Shown here: piece after piece, positions 22,422-34,700 of the stretch
Layout of the letters: each line of letters starts with the position of its first letter
How positions within the stretch are numbered: the stretch's first letter is position 1
Assembly (NCBI GenBank): GCA_030248215.1
Contig: JASANG010003785.1
Location: forward strand, 1 to 64,000
Reading direction: 5' to 3'
Length of the DNA stretch: 64,000 bases
Source of the DNA: Enoplolaimus lenunculus
Taxonomy: Eukaryota > Nematoda > Enoplea > Enoplida > Thoracostomopsidae
Notes under the pieces: model-generated
Databases searched by the model: none
The model's input: the letters and a program-made list of their open reading frames with translations, nothing else
Told to the model about the DNA's origin: nothing
Program-made: the position numbers and the translations under genes

Positions 22422-23335
22422 CGATGATGTTGATTTGTGGTGTGCGATGAACGGAAAATCAAAAAACAATGCTCAGTTAGTTGCAACAATGAAGAGACGT
22501 AACTGTTGATCAAAGGGGTTGGTCGCACAGAGGCAAGCTAAGTTTTTTGGTTCAACAACTTAAAGTAATCTGAACCTAATATTAAAGAAAGTATACGAGT
22601 CGTAAAGAAGGAATAGCGAGTCTCCAATCCAACAGCGTACAAGTATGCTAGACAACAAGCGGCTGATATCGGGACAGCAGTCTTTCGAGATTTGACAAAC
22701 GCAACTTTTTGGGCAACAAAGAAAGTTTTTGACCATCGCCATAGTACATTTTTCAGACAGGGTATTGAAATCAAAAGCAATTAATTTGATAAACAACAGA
22801 CTAACTCCGTTGCACAACTAGAATCACAGACAATTAGGGCGGATGGTGATAGCTATTTCAAGGGCTTTTACATGCCCGATATAACCCTGAAACGGTGTAA
22901 CATCATACGCTGATCAAATGGTAAAAACACTTATTAACTGATTAGGCCGAGCAACGTAAACTTGTTCGAAGACAGATTTGTTTCAGGATTTTGGCATGCT
23001 ATATGGTGTGTTTGCACCGTGAAAAGCGTTAAAATACTGTTAAAATGAATTTTTCGGTAACAAGAATTTTTGTTTTCGGGTCCCGGCTCCGGTATTATTT
23101 TAACTTTCCGGTTCCGTTTTGGGTATTTTATAATTCCGGTTGCACCCTGATATATATATTTACAATTTTGAATTTGACATATTTCTATAGCTGGATACGT
23201 TTCCAAAAAGGATGGTTATTTAAAATTTGATACCATTATCATGTGGCACGTATACTAAAAGACTTTACTCAAGTGAAAAACAACTCAAATTACAAAAAAG
23301 TTGATTTCTCTGAGAACAAAAACTTTATGACAGTA

Positions 23336-24116
23336 CTGTAGTGACCAGCGGCGGATCCAGGAATTTCTGATTGTGGCAAATGTTGTGAAACGCAAAAATT
23401 GTAATGTAGAAGAAACTTTATCATTTTTCACCCAAAAATTTTGAGATGAAAAAATTGTAAGAGGGTACTTGTTGTTTTATCACCAAAACATGTTGCGATG
23501 GGAAAAATTGTAAGGTAAAGACCTTATCATTTTATTACAAAAAAATTTCTGAGGGTAATATTAGGGACCTTATTTATTTTTACAAAACAATTTCTGAGAG
23601 ACCTTACCATTTTATCTCAGAAAAATTTGTGATGGGAAGGTGTACGCCCCCCCCCACCGCCCCCTCTGGAACCGCTGGTGGCAGTGACCCAAAAAAGAGG
23701 GAGATAATAAGAGAGGTCCCCATTCTGAGTTCTAATCAATTGGATTTTGTATCCTTAATAAGCGTCCATAAGCGGATGGTGTCCCTAAACCCTAATTAGA
23801 GTCCATAAATGTCAATTATCCGTAATTGTAGTACATAAATGACTCCAGGACCAAATATAGTTGAGTTTGAAACTTTAAAGCGTACTTAACTTTTGAAAGT
23901 ATATTCCTAAGTATAACCCTGCATAATATCGCTCAAGTTTTTGATACAAGACAAATAAGCATTCAATTCAACGGATAGTTGCAATACCGTATATATAACT
24001 AAGGGTGACGGAGGCCGAGCTAAAAATAAATAACAGTCCGTAACCAAATAACAGGGAATATCCTCTAAAGAGGCCAAATATATATCAGTCTCCCCGTTTT
24101 ATTTGGGTCACTACAG
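23336..24116 (-). mobile_element. Family B MITE split by a later family C insertion
   Basis: Left end TA|CTGTAGTGAC at 23336; the body resumes at about 23681 and runs to ATTTGGGTCACTACAG|TA at 24116. Without the 335-bp insert it has the usual length for family B (about 440 bp). Confidence 0.8.
23346..23680 (+). mobile_element. Family C hAT-type MITE nested in family B
   Basis: 335 bp, starting CAGCGGCGGATCCAGG and ending CTGGAACCGCTGGTG (12 of 15 terminal bases pair). Flanks GTAGTGAC and GCAGTGAC are an 8-bp duplication with one mismatch. Interior is a set of diverged repeats of TTATCATTTT...AAAAATT. Confidence 0.7.
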
Positions 24117-24434
24117 TACATATCATACCATTTTCCATTTATGGACAGCTACATGAGTTGAATTACACCAGCCGTGCTCATATATCGTTCTATCAGATTA
24201 AGTTTAAAAATCAAGCCTAAGTCAAAGCCTGAGTCTATGAGCAAATCGTGTAATCTACACTAAATTAATACGCCTAAGCCTGACAAGTGTTAATACAAAT
24301 ATGACGCGTAATAAAACTAGAGTATTTATTCAATAAATTCTATTTATGTGATTCCAGGTATTCGTCCGCCTCCAAACCAACCGTTCATAGATTGTATCGT
24401 ATGTAGTCTCGAATTTCCTACTGTTCTGAACAAG

Positions 24435-24645
24435 GGATCATGTAAAGATCAGAGGCGGAACGTTTTTCTGTGGGACTGCAACAGAGTAAGATTAAGCTTT
24501 AGACTAAATTTTTTGCTTGGCTTTGGCTTAGGCTTAGGCTTTAGGCTTAGGAATATGCTCATTCTTACACGTAAGCTTAAACTTAGGCTTACGGCTTAAG
24601 AATGTGCTGATAATACTGTTCCGTCTCTGTTCTTATTGGCCCGAA
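24435..24645 (+). mobile_element. Telomere-repeat MITE (family A)
   Basis: CATGTAAAGATCAGAGGCGG start, GGCTTAGGCTTAGGC core, CCGTCTCTGTTCTTATTGGCC end. In the RhoGAP-UBR3 intergenic region. Confidence 0.65.
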
Positions 24646-25429
24646 TCTATTAAAAACCGTTTCCTTTTTAAATGTTTTCTATTTGATCTGATTTCTAATT
24701 TCAAGTAAGGATTTTATACTTCGAACTCGCCATCGGCAGGCGAATACCACAGCTTGACTAAGACATTACCTCTCACGGTTTGCGGAGATTTGTACAACGC
24801 ATGCGGGTAAATTAAGTTGCGAAATGCAACGTAAAACCGTGTCATTATGACGACACAACAATGTTCCTATAATTTTTGAGAAGGTCTATAGGCCGTCTCT
24901 TTTAAGAGCCCTTTGTTGTGCCCCGGTATTTAGAATTCTGGATATTTTTTGACCCTTAAAATATCCGGTGTGAGCCTCTCATTTGTTTATTCACATTTTA
25001 GGGTAGCTACCTTAAATTTAAAATACTTTCTACTTTGGCATGTTAAAAAAATTGAAGCGTTAATTGTAGTTCCAGACACAATGTCCATCCGGTTTTAGTT
25101 GCAGTGGTCCCCCCAGAATTTGCCATTCGTATTTTGGACCCAGGCCCGTAGCCAACTCACCTTGCTGGAGGGGGTGGGGGCTGAAAATTTGTCAGGAGTG
25201 GCATACAAGATTTGTCGTTTAGTTTTACAAGCAAAGTTGAAAAGTTTTTGACTTTCATAAAGAGTTGCTGCAGTAGCAAAACAAATTCATCTCAGTATGT
25301 TTTATGTTGGTCAAGCTTCAAATAGATGGTTCAAATACATACATACTAAGAAATACAATCCTCTGTTGACAACTGTTCATATACGTTGCCCCGTTTCATT
25401 GACTTTTTAGGGGCTGCTTGTGGCCTATG

Positions 25430-25545
25430 TATAGAGTATAAGAATATTCCTAAGCCTAAGCCTAAGCCTAAGCAAAAATAGTCTAAAGCTTAAACTGACT
25501 CTATTATAGCCCCTCCGTAAAACGATCCGGCTGTGATTTTGTGCC
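25430..25545 (-). mobile_element. Telomere-repeat MITE (family A), short
   Basis: AAGAATATTCCTAAGCC followed by four CCTAAG words, then the AGTCTAAAGCTTAAACTGAC spacer and CCTCCGTAAAACGATCCGGC. Ends truncated. Confidence 0.55.
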
Positions 25546-25855
25546 ACTATTCACAAGCGGTACGAACAAAAAGTAAATTTTTGCGGCTATTTTTTACTTC
25601 AATACTATAAATTAATCGGCAATTTAAAGCAGATACAACAATTTAGTACGCTAAAACAAAAAAGAAATACGAAAAAACAGCCTAAAAACTATCGCTAGAA
25701 AACTTTTCATTTTTATTTCCGGTAACAGTCAAAAATTGAACGAGAGCGAGACCCATAAATCTTGTTTCGGTAGTTGGGTAAGGGTTGACGTATATATTTC
25801 ATAACAAGGTTATTTCTTATTGAATTACTGAGCCTAAAAATTATAGGCATTATAG

Positions 25856-25945
25856 ATGGGCACCGGATATCCGGATATGAAAAATATCCGGATATGTATC
25901 CGAAATGAAACGTGTATCCGGATATCCGCCGGATATCCGAAATGC
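25856..25945. repeat. GGATATCCG palindrome cluster
   Basis: GGCACCGGATATCCGGATAT followed by five more GGATAT/ATATCCG words in 90 bp, on both strands. Resembles the sub-terminal region of a DNA transposon; partner end not found. Confidence 0.5.
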
Positions 25946-26782
25946 TTATGTCTAAAAACTATTTGGAATAATTTGCATGGTTTCGCCACCATAGTAGCCG
26001 GAGCCTGGATTGTTGGCAGGAAAAAATTACCGGAAAAAATGGTTTTTTCCATTTTTTTTTTCATTTTTTCTGAGGGCGGTGGAAAAAAATGGAAAAAATA
26101 GAAAAATATTAAACGATTCTTAAATATAATTTGTAAGTAAATATGGTATAAAACGTTTTTAGGTGACATCCAACTAATTTTCATGCAACACATTAACAGT
26201 GACCGTGAGTATATGTCCACCAGGACACATTATATGTCCGAAAAACGCGAAAATTGCAGCATATGAATATATAAATAAAATTTCAGAATTGAAACTTTGC
26301 CACGAGATTCGATGTAAAACTACATGCAACTTGTTCGGTTCACTCACCAGGTTTCGTCGACAGTGGGGCGGCCAAAGTTAGGGTGCTCAAAATTGAAAGC
26401 TTGCTTTTGCCGTGTGATTTAACACAAGAATACGTCTAGCTTCAACCTCTAAGGTGAATTTAGTCATTTTTAGTTAATTGTAGTTTATTGGAGCAATATT
26501 CGAGTTTTTCAATAATTGTGTTAATTGTTTGCATAATTTTAATTATACGTCCGTGCCTACTACGTCTACGCGTGAGTCTAAACATATTCCTGAGACTACC
26601 AGTCTCTAATTGCCTCATTCCCCAGTCTACCAGTGAAACGATCTCAAATGCTTAATTGAAACTCGCAAAGAATGCGTACTTAGGCTTATCCTTTACGCTG
26701 ATGCTTTCCTTTAGGCATTAAGCTTATGAGCAGAAATATATATGCGTTAATGTTATTATGTCCACCAAAATTCCCGGAATGA

Positions 26783-27082
26783 CTCGAGAAAGGCAATTAT
26801 ATACGCCGTAGAAGAAAACCTAAACAATGTTATCAGTGCCCATTGTCTCAAATACATGTAGCGCCTGATGTTTATATAGCTGCTGATATGTCCTGTGATG
26901 GATCATTCACGTTAAAATGCACGCGCGGATGCAAAAAACGATCCACCTACCCCATTGGGAACAGCACCAAAATACACATTTTAACTGGAAGCAGGTACCG
27001 TTTCATAGGTGCAGTTTTTAGCTGTGTTACAAGGGACTCTGGACAATTCAGACAATATGGACATGTCAGGCAGTGTATATAA
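26783..27082 (+). other. Doubtful Cys-rich open frame
   Basis: A 100-codon stop-free stretch with Cys spacing suggestive of a small disulfide-rich domain (QCYQCP, MSCDG, LKCTRGCKKR, VRQC). No good start codon at the front, no clear acceptor, and seven cysteines rather than an even set. It may be one exon of an unrecognised gene or chance. Not assigned. Confidence 0.15.
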
Positions 27083-27773
27083 AGAGAGCGGGGAGAGACA
27101 ACGCGGACCGAAAAGAAAGGGGCTTTTTTACAAATGTGTGTTCATTTTAAAGTGGAAGGCCCACGAATTTCGATTCAGCCAATGCAAAATTTCAAAGTTT
27201 CGCTCGTTAATTACGTAACAACCGCGTGCTAACCACCGCTTTGCATCACCCATGATTGTAACAAACAATTAGCATCTGGTGACAAGACCTGTATTCACTA
27301 GCTGGTGATATGTCTTGTAACTTTCTAACCTGTGAATACTTTGCTCTAGCTCAAAAATAAGCACATTTCTTACATGTGACTTGCTCTACTTTTGTGCCAA
27401 CATTGAGTTCAATAACTGCAATACTTGGCGATTTTAAAAACATATTACTAATTGATAATAATTTTTCTAAAAATTTGTGAATATGGTCCCAAGTTGCATA
27501 ATTTAGAACCATAGCTAGTGGTTTAAAGTATAGGATAAACCCTTTAGCTACAAAAACTTGCACCTGCAATGTGCATTTGCAAGGTTGGTCACAGAATGAT
27601 TTGAAGTTTGGTCACAGAAAGATTTGAAGTTCTTTCAGCTGCAAATTATGCACGGGAACGCAGTTGCAAGTCGCTGGAACTTTTTGCACTTATATATTGT
27701 AAGGTCAGGACTGGTCAAAAACGGGGATTTTCGACCAATCCGAAGTCGGGTATGGTCTAGTTTCTGGTCGATC

Positions 27774-28268
27774 CTGAAACAGTTTTAATACAGTTTTACA
27801 CAATTCTACGGCTCGTATAATTATAACAATAACACGCAAATTATGAAAATGGCAAATAGTCGTTTCCCAGGCCTCAAAATTACTAATATCCTGAAACAGG
27901 TTTAACACAGTTTTACACAATTCTACGGCTCGTATGCGTTTATAAGACACTATATCCGTTTTACTAGCAATTAACAAATGCGTAACGCAAAATGATAAAC
28001 ACAAGCCCGTTAGTCCCGTTTATGATAAATTCCTAGTTTTCCCGATATTTGATGTTTATAGCTTTTGAACGAGGGCCAGGCCGGCCGAAAAGCTTTACGA
28101 CAATTATATATAAGTTCCCGAAGAATGCAATACATACGCGAAAAATAAGCAAATTCTGTCAGACACAGCTTACAGGACGGCTAGTCAAACTACGTCCGGG
28201 CACAATTATAACAATAACACACAAATTATGAAAATGGCAAATAGTCGTTTCTCAGGCCTCAAAACTAA
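27774..28268 (+). repeat. Direct repeats upstream of UBR3
   Basis: About 48 bp around TTTTACACAATTCTACGGCT occurs at 27774-27822 and 27891-27938. A separate block of about 60 bp containing TATGAAAATGGCAAATAGTC occurs near 27816-27876 and 28203-28268. Confidence 0.7.
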
Positions 28269-28777
28269 GTCAGACACGAATTTTCCTGCCCGGAAACACG
28301 GAGATATGCGCCCAAAATGAAATTGATAGCATGCAAACTGGCTGTTACGTATGTGCAAAAAGTATCGGCAAAGAATCGGCATTTTTGCAGCTTCGATGCC
28401 GATGTCGATACTCACGAAAACTGCCAATTATCCCTAAGTATAATAGATAAATAATACAGAATTTTTTATGCAACGGATGACAACAAGTTGGATTAAAATT
28501 AAACTTTCAACATTTTGTTTCCGGTTGAGTGTGCAATCGGAATGTGAATCAGAACTCGTTTTGAATCAGAATACTAATCGGAATCGGAATCAATCGGAAT
28601 TCCGAATTAACGGCTATATTGACAAAAGAAAGTGCATTTTTACCGCATGTTCATTGTCTCCGATTGGTACCGGTCACGGCCACGTTGAAGCGGTGTCTAC
28701 GCTATTTTTGTTCCGAAAATAAGGTTCATGTTCATATATTTTAGGTAATGCTTAGAGTCGAAATTACCTGATTAAAT

Positions 28778-31700
28778 ATGTCATCAGGTGACATTAAGTC
28801 GTTAATTAAAGGCGTTCGAAGTGGCAACAAGTCACCGCTGTCAGCTTTTCGCCAGATTTGCACGCAGGCAATCAGACGCCGTCAACGTCACGGAGGCTGT
28901 TCTATTGAAGATGAAGGTGAAACTGAGTAAGTTGACGACTTTGCGGAAATAACATTTAAAATGCCTTGTGCGAACATGTTACATGAACAACTGAGTAATT
29001 TACGTTTGGATTTTGAACGGTTTGCATTGCTAAAAATAAAAGGCTATGTCTTATATTTGTTTTTAGACACACCAGGACTCTTTGCTGCAAGAAATTGTAA
29101 ATTTCAGTGAACGTGAAAACTATGACGAGACTGCACGTCGGATATGCGCTGAATTGTTTGACGAAACCTCAGACAAGCGACCGATTGGGGATACGGAATT
29201 TGTTGCGGAGTGTAAAGCTATGATTTCCAGTGCACATGATTCGTTTGATGATTTTGCCGCCGAAGGTGTGAAAATCATTAAGCCTGTTTTCCCAAAAAAT
29301 CATCATGCATGCGGTCAGATTACACTGAGCCTAGTGTTTAATATTTTTAGTCGAGGTGGGCTTAGGACAGGAGCTGCACACAAGGTTGCTTATGCAGTGG
29401 GGGGTGTCGTTGGGAGAGAGCCTCTGAATTTCAATCGATAACATGAAAACCGTATTTGAGTTAATAAAAATACACGTACTAGTTTTTGAGAGAAACCTCA
29501 TTTGTTATTGTCCGTACGTGGGATAAAACGGCAAATATGCAAATATCTCGCCGAGGCGGTTCGAACGATACCCGTTTTTTAACTTGTGAAAGAAAAAGTT
29601 GTTCAACTTTTTCGCCCAAACATCTTCGAAAAAATTACAATTTTTTATCTGAGTATAGTTAATTTACGTATATATTAATGGATTTCCCAGCTCGAAGCTA
29701 ATGCGAATATATAAAGAATATTATTAACATCATGCTCCCTGTTTTTACCATTAATCCGAAGGAGCGTCAGAAAATCATAAGTCTACAAAAACTTGTACAT
29801 AAAAATGACCGAAAAATTTAAAAAATTTTTTCCTGGTTTTATTTCGGCAACTTCTAATAAAGCTTCCGCTCACGTATAAAATGCCATAGGCTCGTGATTG
29901 GGCTAGCGAAAGAATGCTGGAATATGCTTAATTTTGAGAATTTCTTCATAATTTTTAATTTAGTTCTAAATTAAAATTGTGTAATTCGAAACCAACTTTC
30001 AGTAAAACACGTCCACGACTTCATTCGATATTTGCTGAGATGTGTTAAGTTGCTATTGTTGCTCCAGATTTTTTATGGTGTGTTCCAGAAGTCGCTGTTG
30101 CAGTCGTTCCCGTTTTCTTGCACTTAGGTTCAATGTTTTGGAGTGGTTTAAAATCAGCCAGTGAATCGACTTTAAGTTTCTGAAAAAGTTTAAAAACATT
30201 AATAATTGAAATATATTAAGTTAATACCTAATTGAACCCTTTGGCAGCCATTGTGTGGGACACACGGACGGGTTTCATATAGTGCATCTCGGAATTATTT
30301 GTGGACAATGAAGAAACAAAATGGCTGAAAATAGCGGGATCTTGTGGATGTAGGATTTTGGTCCCACTTCAAGACTGTGCTCCTAGCATCAACACCATCA
30401 TAGTGCTACATATATTACAATTATATTTCTTATAGTTCGTAAGTATGATGCTTCACCAATGTGTGGCCTTGTGTGGACGCCAAGTTTCGTAGCGTATCGT
30501 TGTCGTACGTGTAGTTCGTCGCCTTGCATGTCACTTTGTGTCGACTGCTTTCTAGCCGGCAATCATGAAGGCCATGATTTCAATATGTTTCGTTCGCAAG
30601 CTGGTGGCGCTTGTGATTGCGGAGATATAAGTGTAATGAAAGAGATAGGGTTAGTTTTTGTGTATATAATTCGGGACAGTATAAAGGTGTCATAACTGTG
30701 AGGCGCTAGGATTGGGAGTTTTAATGTCAGTCTCAGTCTCAAGTCTAGAAAATTCCTGAGACTCGAGTAGTCTCAATTCAAGTCTCAGCTTTTGAAAAGT
30801 CTCAGATTTAGAAACTGTGACACCGGTATTGTGCCGGCCAGGAGTGCAAGTTGTGGCAAATTCTTCTATTATTTACGATTGTTTTGTAATACAAAAATTA
30901 TAGCGACTTGCGGAATAGACTTACGGCTGCAAGATTGTCGGAAGTTTTGTTTTTGAAAGCGAGCTGTGATACACTGTCTGGAGTTTTTTACATAGTAACT
31001 TGAATTCCATGATGTATTTTTGTTGTTGAGCAATTTGTTTAGTTTTTGCTCTCGTCACGGTAAAGCTGCTCAAACCACTGCGCCTACACCACCACCGGAG
31101 TTGCTTGCAGTTGCAGAAGTAACGTTGCCGTATCTGTTTCGGCGATTGTTGATTCATTTTCGGCTTAGTTTCAACTCAGATTTGTCACCGAGTACGTTTG
31201 GCACGTTGCGGTTTTAGTAACAAATTCTAATGCGATGTTGACTTGTACAAAGAATAATTTAACAGCATACTCGAAACTTGTCAATTAAGCTATGCTATAT
31301 TAGAAATTCGACAATGTGAATCACCCCGTTCATGTCGTTGTATTGAAATTAAATGAACTTTTAATTGTAATTTCCATTCTGTTATTAAATATAAATTCCT
31401 TATTTTGCTCTCTGCTTTAATTAGCTTTTGAACATATTCTCTGTGTAATTAGAATCTTTTGAAAGCTTAAAATTTTAACGAAATTTGACATCAGTCTGAA
31501 CTTTTTGGTAAAAGTTAGGTTACAGTTGAGTTCAGCTTTCCAACTTTGTCCAATCACTAAACTTTGTTTGAAATCTTGTTTGTGTTAATTTTCAAGTTAA
31601 TACTTTGCTATTTTTTCATTTATTGTATTGTTCAGCAGGCGCGTTTGATCCTATTGAAGTAGCCAAAGATTGTGACTATTTCATGTCGTTTATGCAACAA

Positions 31701-34700
31701 CTCGCTGATATGGGCAGCACAATGCGCGATGTTATTACACGGGTTTTGATTTCAAAATCGGCTTATTCAAAATTCGTTGAAGGTATATATGTATGTGTGT
31801 ATTTTTAATTATTTGAACATTGTAATTAGGCTTGCTCGATAGGTATTGAACGGCTGGTAAATAGCAAAATGGTAAGTTCTAGGGTTTATTATTTATTAAA
31901 GCAATGAATTGATACGTGGTTTTACTGCGCGCGAAGCGTGAAAGTTTTTACAGAAATTAAGTTTTCAGAATGTATCTATATTGTTTAGTGTTTTTAGGTT
32001 TTTTATTACTGTTAAGTGTTTTTACCATGTGAAGTTTACAAGTTATCGAGCTATCACTGTGAGTGCGCTAACTAGCATAGCAATGGAGTCCATGGAATAT
32101 CTTACACAAGATATGATAACTTAAGAAACCGGATTTTTCTGTCAGATGGCTTGTGTAACAAAAATGGTTGTTTTTTAAGAAAGTGAAGTTCCTTGTCAGT
32201 TACATCTGTTACGTTACAAACGAGCGATTTGTACGTTACCGAGTTTGATAACGCAGCAAGATATGGAAGCGATAGGTAATGGAGAATTTTATGTTTTTGT
32301 GCAACGTTGATACTGAGCATAATTTAGGTTTTCTATAAAACAATAAATTAGTAACATATTTCACTAGGTTCTAGGTACAAGTTAACTTTTCTACCATAGT
32401 AATCTGTGGTTTGATTCAGATTGCTTTGTATCGGTGACTTCTTGTACCAAAAAAGTATATGCTTTTTTCAGATTTCACTTTTAATTTGTTTCAGATTTCA
32501 AAATTTTTGAATTTGTTGTAAGTGATTGTTGTAATGTTGCTTCTTTTTAAAAAGTCGTATATAGTGCATTTAATGTTATAGACTGTCCTGATCTCGCACC
32601 ACAACTAGTGCATGTAACTTTTGTTGAAGAGTTAACGTTTTGGTTGGTTCGGTTCAATTTTCCACAAACGCTTGTCACGTATTTGCTTAGTTTATTATCA
32701 AACGATTCTTACAAGGTTGGTTGAAAGTCGCCAGTAGTGTAGCGTAACTTAATTATACTTAAGTTGTGTAGGTGTCTGTACCGTGCAAGTCTGGAGCTGT
32801 ATCTAAAATGCTGAAATTTTACTGTCATTGAGCGAAATTTGCAGTACAAGTACGGAGCAACGACTGCTGTAAAAAGTTACCAGATGTATGTAAGTTATTG
32901 TATAGTATGCATTATCGTGTGAGTGATGATGTGCTTTGCCAGTTTAATTTATCTAGAGATTTTTTGGCAATTTCACGCCAAGTATGGCTCTGCAAAGTTG
33001 CAAAACATTACGCAGTAGTTATTTGAAATTGGCGATTGCTTATTTGTCGTTTGATAGTTTTTCCTGGAGTTGCAACACGATGGCAGACGGTGTAATTCTT
33101 GTTTAGGATGCGTTTTCTGATGCGTTTGTTCAGCACTATAGTCATAGTTCAGCATTACTGGTTCATCAGGACGACACAGATCAAATATCAAACAGAATTA
33201 TTCATATTAGTGTTCAGGTAAGTAAATTTTAGGGCTGACGTGTTTGACTAGATAATTTGTTTTAATATTTTGATGCTGAACTATCGTCCTGTATTAAAAC
33301 CGTATCTATGTAGAGATTATCGTAAGTTGATGATTTCTATTCTAGCGTTGCAATTGGCCTATCTGTGGAAGGCGGGGCTTAGGAATTCTACGCACTGTGC
33401 GGTGTCATATACTCGTTTACTTATTCAGCAAATAATATCAAATTGTACTATTAATAGCTGCAGACATGGGTGCTTTGCAAACTAAATAATTAAAATTTGA
33501 ATAGCAATTTGTTACGAATTTTTAGCTTCTTTCAAACGAACAGCTATCATTACGGCTTGTTGAAGAGCGAAAACTGTTGCGCGTTATGGTGATTTGTTTG
33601 AACAATATGATCAAAACGTGTCTGATGCAAAGTGAGTTGTAACACATCTTTACAGTAACTTTTAAATCAATTGTACCGAACACAAAAACATTTTTAATAA
33701 TTCTCTGTTTAGCAGCAATACTTGAACTAATGATTATGTTATGTAAGGTTAGAAGGAATTTTAAGTTGGAACTATACAAAAAGCGTGAAAATAGCGGTAA
33801 ATATGTATTATAACACGCCATAAATTTTGCTATTAATTTGTCTGAATATGTGGATGTTTTTGAGCTGCTTGCGTTTTGTACATTGCAGGCAAATGAAAAT
33901 TATGACAACACAAGCAGAATGCAGCCGGAATTTTAAAATGCCGCAATCGAAATTAGAAAGTGAAATTAAGATCAGATTAAATAACGGTTGTCGAAAAGTT
34001 AATTATTAGCATTATATAAATAAGACATGGCCACTGTACGGCGTTTCCCAAGATTTGCGATCAAACTTCTTGTTTGAACTGAAGCGCTAAACACCAATTT
34101 TGTCAGAATTTGGTGAGGCTTGCAGATTGCCGTAGTGTAGTACTTTTAATTATTAACTCGAAAATGAAAAATTCGATAAATAAGTTCAACTTTAACTTTC
34201 AAAGCACAAAATTATTAACACCAAGAATATCGGAAAAAATCTGGTTAAAAGATACCGGATTTCATATCGGAACCGGATGTTGCACCGTTAACGCCTGGTA
34301 AGAATTATTAAATACATAATGCTACGAATTGCTGTCGATTTGGATGCTGATAGTACATTCGGAAGACCCGCAGAAAGTAAATTCCGTATACTTTAATTAG
34401 GGGTGTGCCGATTAACCGACATCAACAATAATCGGCGCTTTTCATGAACATCAACATTGTCATTGCAAATAATTTGTCGATTTTTGGCCGATACTTTATT
34501 CACGTAACAGTGAGTTGGGATGGTATGAATTTCACGTGATGGCATATATCGGTGCGTCTGATCAGGGAAACTGTTATCTCGTATTCCAAAGGCAATAATT
34601 GATCGTAGTTTGCTTTTACGGAACCAAATATCATCACCAGTTTGTTAATGCGACGTTTTTAAAAATTGTTACCAGCCGACAGACACCATAAATCAATATT

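Larger units (their letters stand above)
22422..28777. other. Intergenic region between RhoGAP and UBR3
   Basis: No supported gene. Contents: nested B/C MITEs, family A copies, a family G end at about 23035-23150, the GGATATCCG cluster, degenerate telomere-like words at 24195-24300 and 26560-26760, the doubtful Cys-rich frame, and direct repeats at 27774-28268. 22430-23030 and 27090-27700 show nothing recognisable. Confidence 0.5.

Noticed and set aside
24348-24460. Pro-rich start of a frame after a TTCCAG acceptor-like site
   Set aside because: It runs straight into a family A MITE and shows no domain or partner exon.
29266-29441. C-terminal part of the open frame after UBR3 exon 2
   Set aside because: The GAAG|GTGTGA donor at 29266 joins in phase to exon 3 and restores the UBR3-like VRKYD...CGLVW; the tail is intron read-through.
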